A DNA stretch of 64,000 nucleotides, taken from NCBI GenBank assembly GCA_005406025.1, contig BGZK01000071.1:496001-560000 (forward strand). The letters run 5' to 3'. Made by a program: the position numbers and the translations under genes. Numbering within the stretch: the stretch's first letter is position 1; each line of letters starts with the position of its first letter. Of this stretch, positions 62,401 to 64,000 are shown in pieces. This DNA is from Eumeta japonica (Eukaryota > Arthropoda > Insecta > Lepidoptera > Psychidae). Under the pieces are notes generated by a model. It did not search any database. It was not told where the DNA came from and saw only the letters and a program-made list of their open reading frames with translations.

Positions 62401-63453
62401 TTAATTTCACTCGTTTTGGTGGAAATTGTAATTAATTATTATCGAAATTATTTTGGTTTCGGTATATATATATAAAGATAGGAAAATAATTATAATTAAT
62501 CTTTAAATATCAGCTCTCGTGTCAACTTTTAAAGTTAGAAATAAATTAGTGTCGATATTTCGTTTTTTAACAACGTTATTAATATACAAATTGCAATATT
62601 TGAACACAGAGTATCAGCAGTTGAATCTCAAGAGTTACACGTGCGTTTCTCCGACCACACGGGAGAGTTGAGTGCGCGTCTGCCTGTGAAGACTCTTGAA
62701 CAGATATTTGGATACCCGGTATATTGATTTTAATATAAACAAGAAAAGTAAGGTTTTCTATCGTCAACATACCTAGGTACTTTTTTTACTTCGCCTCGAT
62801 TTATTCACGTTCCTCAGCCTCATTACAAATTAATAGAAGAATCATTTTCTGCGTGAATGGAAAATGGTATAAATCTTTTAAGTTCTTCATTGACTGTATT
62901 GTTTAGCCAAAATTGTGCTATACATTATTAGGTGAACTGTTCTCGAATGTATTTGTAGTAAAATTTTTAACACGACTAGTTTTCGCCACCCGCTCCGTCC
63001 GCGTGGTCAGAGAATGAATTCCTTCATTTTTTTTTACATTGACCGATCATGCTGTCAAACATGAATCCGACCTCTGTCCCCCCCTTGCTTCAAATTTTCA
63101 TAGTCATATTTTGTAAATATTTGACATCGCTAATTTACGCTACGTGCGTTTTTCTTTTTTCTCATTTACACGAAAGAAAATAAGACGTGACCCCATTATC
63201 TTTTACTTGAGAATTGTTTTTAGAAAGATAATCACTAGAAATACAAAACAATATACTCTATAATAAAGAATATATTCTTGTACGGGTGAAGAATGGTCAA
63301 CTACTGTCAATGAACAGTGAAGAGCGCAGCGCACTACGCTGGAGGATTTTGTTGGAGCAATGTCACGTGCGCTTGGCCGTCTCGCCCACCGCGGGTCTGC
63401 TGGTGCTGTCGCTGCGAAAAGCGACACCTGCAGATCCGATTCCGTTATATTGA
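53231..63453 (+). CDS. meiob: MEIOB (hold'em) meiotic OB-fold protein, full coding span
   Basis: RPA1-related ssDNA-binding protein needed for meiotic recombination; works with SPATA22 in vertebrates. Nine coding pieces: 53231-53477, 53557-53618, 53701-53851, 53931-54011, 54086-54179, 58122-58295, 62142-62342, 62610-62718 and 63292-63453. All introns are GT-AG and every phase agrees, giving 426 residues (mammalian MEIOB is 440-470). Landmarks: FTFRDSKIDTINCSVWG in OB fold 1; LYVDLLVVVKSVKPVKT and KWIPLNSVLFIADARVCW in OB 2; PFCASLHALLSHLNLDEL, ELHVRFSDHTGELSARL and EERSALRWRILLEQ in OB 3. The four-Cys zinc ribbon of vertebrate OB 3 is missing. The start is the first ATG, context GAAAATGGC. 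Confidence 0.88.
53557..53618 (+). CDS. meiob: MEIOB exon 2
   Basis: Acceptor ATTTTGTAG, donor CAT|GTAAGT. Encodes EVTSPKISVKTGQSEIYRPH. Confidence 0.85.
53701..53851 (+). CDS. meiob: MEIOB exon 3
   Basis: Acceptor TATATGTTTTAG, donor CCTG|GTCTAT. Encodes VSSPFILSVNEGQSEISLYS through LAEILKFP, the inter-OB linker. Confidence 0.85.
53931..54011 (+). CDS. meiob: MEIOB exon 4
   Basis: Acceptor TTTTTATTACAG, donor TCAG|GTAAGA. Encodes EGEQNLYVDLLVVVKSVKPV, first strand of OB fold 2. Confidence 0.87.
54086..54179 (+). CDS. meiob: MEIOB exon 5
   Basis: Acceptor ATATTTTTCAG, donor AAAG|GTAAGG. Encodes TEMLVRSIEVIDNTTPVSF through FDLNDIQ. The next intron is 3.9 kb. Confidence 0.87.
54600..55592 (-). 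mobile_element. hAT transposon fossil
   Basis: Ends rich in TTCTCGAG / CCCGGGAATTCTCG words that are roughly inverted (TAGGGTTCATGATTTCTCGA at left, TTCATTCCCGGGAATTCTCG at right read inward). On the minus strand, TSTENERGF at 55310 leads, after a frameshift, to ENIVNKIRNRLSDKAINALV and FLKAYFIRQ. That is the hAT dimerisation C-terminus (usual form S-x-E-R-x-FS...NRL). Other coding parts are lost. The TSD is not clear. Confidence 0.65.
55863..56075 (+). repeat. Dispersed repeat shared with 49.95-50.14 kb
   Basis: CATGCATCTTTTCACAAATA, a T-rich patch, then ACAACATTGCCAAA matches CATGCATCTTTTCGCAAATA and ACAACTTTGCCAAA at 49953. The two copies diverge after about 80 bp; both end in short GC-rich patches. 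Confidence 0.45.
56229..56408 (+). repeat. Direct repeat, 122-bp spacing
   Basis: TCTGATGATGGAACCGGAAG (56229) and TCTGATGATGGAGACGGAAG (56351) begin near-identical 58-base blocks that both end TTTAATGGAATAACATAT. Confidence 0.8.
56455..57450 (+). mobile_element. Mariner E, ends lost, internally deleted
   Basis: Same family as mariners A-D. Read through its shifts it has a LRKAGYTKS-like start, MMLCIWWDWKGSIHYKLLPP, INSDLYFKQLIRHEQEVKKK, then a deletion across the second catalytic motif (HHDN) and resumption at MHPPWSPDLALSDFHLFRSL, where the third Asp is kept. Flanking TIRs are not recognisable. Confidence 0.8.
58122..58295 (+). CDS. meiob: MEIOB exon 6
   Basis: Acceptor TTTTCTACTAAATAG, donor CGTAG|GTATGA. 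Phase 2 on both sides. Encodes AEKWIPLNSVLFIADARVCW, a GC-rich basic stretch, then ALRLYAHSQAER. Matches the SWMPRETVIFASDVRI segment of vertebrate MEIOB. Confidence 0.86.
58296..62141 (+). other. MEIOB intron 6
   Basis: 3.8 kb, AT-rich. Mariner G fills 60.95-62.1 kb; 58300-60940 has no recognisable gene or element. Confidence 0.75.
60950..62112 (+). mobile_element. Mariner G (family of mariner F), broken
   Basis: Fragments in order: NWFAEFKHDHVNISDEFRD-like, HEIRASLCIDVCQIQSMIHK, then DIVTDDETWIY (first catalytic Asp), LPEVLDELRKNHCKRRIILH with QNNVSSHTA (family HHDN; the Asp is Asn here), and YSLDLAPCDFFLYAKIKNQL, with EVTREQWYKCFQNWF beyond a stop. TIRs not seen; the right end abuts the MEIOB exon 7 acceptor region. 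Confidence 0.85.
62142..62342 (+). CDS. meiob: MEIOB exon 7
   Basis: Acceptor TTGTTCATTCATTCCAG, donor GATAG|GTACTC. Phase 2 to phase 2. Encodes NFQCALRIKVYYVHQG, a GC-rich part, TASVSQVRDRLAAG and PFCASLHALLSHLNLDEL, which lines up with PSYGILYAYISTLNIDDE of vertebrate MEIOB. Codon use is more GC-rich than exons 1-5. Confidence 0.82.
62610..62718 (+). CDS. meiob: MEIOB exon 8
   Basis: Acceptor TATTTGAACACAG, donor CCCG|GTATAT. Encodes VSAVESQELHVRFSDHTGEL through EQIFGYP; F-x-DHTGxL is the conserved OB-3 strand. Confidence 0.85.
62980..63060 (+). repeat. Repeat fragment, CTAGTTTTCGCCACCCGCTC start
   Basis: Resembles the element start at 39737 (CCGCGTGG followed by an AATTCCTTCAT motif). 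Lies in MEIOB intron 8. Confidence 0.35.
63292..63453 (+). CDS. meiob: MEIOB exon 9 (terminal)
   Basis: The acceptor is inferred at GGGTGAAG|AATGG: phase 0 fits, but the pyrimidine tract is poor. Encodes NGQLLSMNSEERSALRWRIL, then LEQCHVRLAVSPTAGLLVL and a stop TGA after PIPLY. It lines up with the C-terminus of vertebrate MEIOB (MTDEQKTALKWQFLLE). Confidence 0.8.
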   Translation, partial: NGQLLSMNSEERSALRWRILLEQCHVRLAVSPTAGLLVLSLRKATPADPIPLY

Positions 63454-64000
63454 TCTACATTTTCTTTTCCTTACATAAATAACTGCACTATGAAGTGCAA
63501 TGCTTTGATTTTTTCATAAATGTCTCTTTTTACCTGTCACGTTTCATTACTAAAATTAAACGATAAAGTTATTCAGTACTATGACTGTACAATTGCTTTC
63601 TTCTTATCTTAGCTGTTTAAGTTTATATTATATAAAATCCATAGTAAATAGTTATATAATTTAATAGATAGAGTGCATAAACATTGTAGAGTAAAAAAAT
63701 ATTTGCTAAGAAATGAAAGAACAAGTTAATTCTTATTTCAACAACTAATGCTAACAAAGCATAAGATCACATACAAAAGTTAATAAGTAATATCAAAACT
63801 GAAATAGAAATTACTTCTAACGGTAAAACTATTTTAGAAAAATTGTATCTACTAGAATATAGCTATAAGCTAAAACAGCTATAAGGTCCGTTTTCTTGTG
63901 TATTACTTATCTGAAGTAGATAAACATTTGAATAAATGTTTTTATATGGAAGGAATTATATTATCATTTGTTATCGACCGCCTTATTTTAAGATTCACAC
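63454..64000. other. Flank downstream of MEIOB
   Basis: AT-rich, no gene seen. An AATAAA near 63929 could serve MEIOB, but it is far and unconfirmed. Confidence 0.5.

Noticed and set aside
63190..63292. Strong acceptor TTGTTTTTAG at 63223 as start of MEIOB exon 9
   Set aside because: All three frames from it hit stops before the conserved C-terminal part; the acceptor at 63291 keeps the frame.

Overview
The window looks like AT-rich nuclear DNA from an insect, most likely a moth or butterfly. Three lines point that way. The genes have short exons with GT-AG introns. A TTAGG run, the insect telomere unit, is present. Several interspersed repeats resemble families I associate with Lepidoptera, notably one ending in the GGGTTCCG / CGGAACCC motif. 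The order is an inference; insect is well supported. There is no operon structure, rRNA, convincing tRNA or CRISPR array.

Three host genes can be supported. (1) ATF4 (cryptocephal in Drosophila), minus strand, about 37.9 kb down to 4.36 kb: five exons, giving a 378-residue bZIP activator. Its leader carries a three-codon uORF1 and a 69-codon uORF2 that runs out of frame over the ATF4 start, which is the classic integrated-stress-response switch. (2) PolD2, the small essential subunit of DNA polymerase delta, intronless, minus strand, 47.5-48.8 kb. (3) MEIOB (hold'em in Drosophila), the meiotic RPA-like OB-fold protein, plus strand, 53.2-63.5 kb: nine exons whose splice phases all agree, giving 426 residues. 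PolD2 and MEIOB are divergent neighbours separated by 4.4 kb.

Layout: 1-4.4 kb is downstream of ATF4. 5.2-15.7 kb is ATF4 intron 4, with two CpG-rich islands, a mariner fragment and a TIR-bounded DNA element carrying a broken gene of an unassigned family. 15.9-30.3 kb is ATF4 intron 3, with a pogo-type MITE, two mariners and unexplained plus-strand ORFs with a zinc-ribbon cysteine pattern. 31-37.8 kb is the 5' UTR intron. 38-47 kb is a graveyard: a possible solo LTR, a non-LTR retrotransposon, a foldback element with TTAGG repeats, and a mariner with a small palindromic MITE inside it. 48.8-53.2 kb separates PolD2 and MEIOB and holds a hAT-type MITE and a second copy of the same non-LTR element. 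MEIOB introns 5 and 6 hold a hAT fossil and two mariners.

The host genes are independent: a stress transcription factor, a replication factor and a meiotic recombination factor. All mobile elements seen are broken or non-autonomous. The two non-LTR copies differ almost only by small indels, which raises a question about consensus accuracy.
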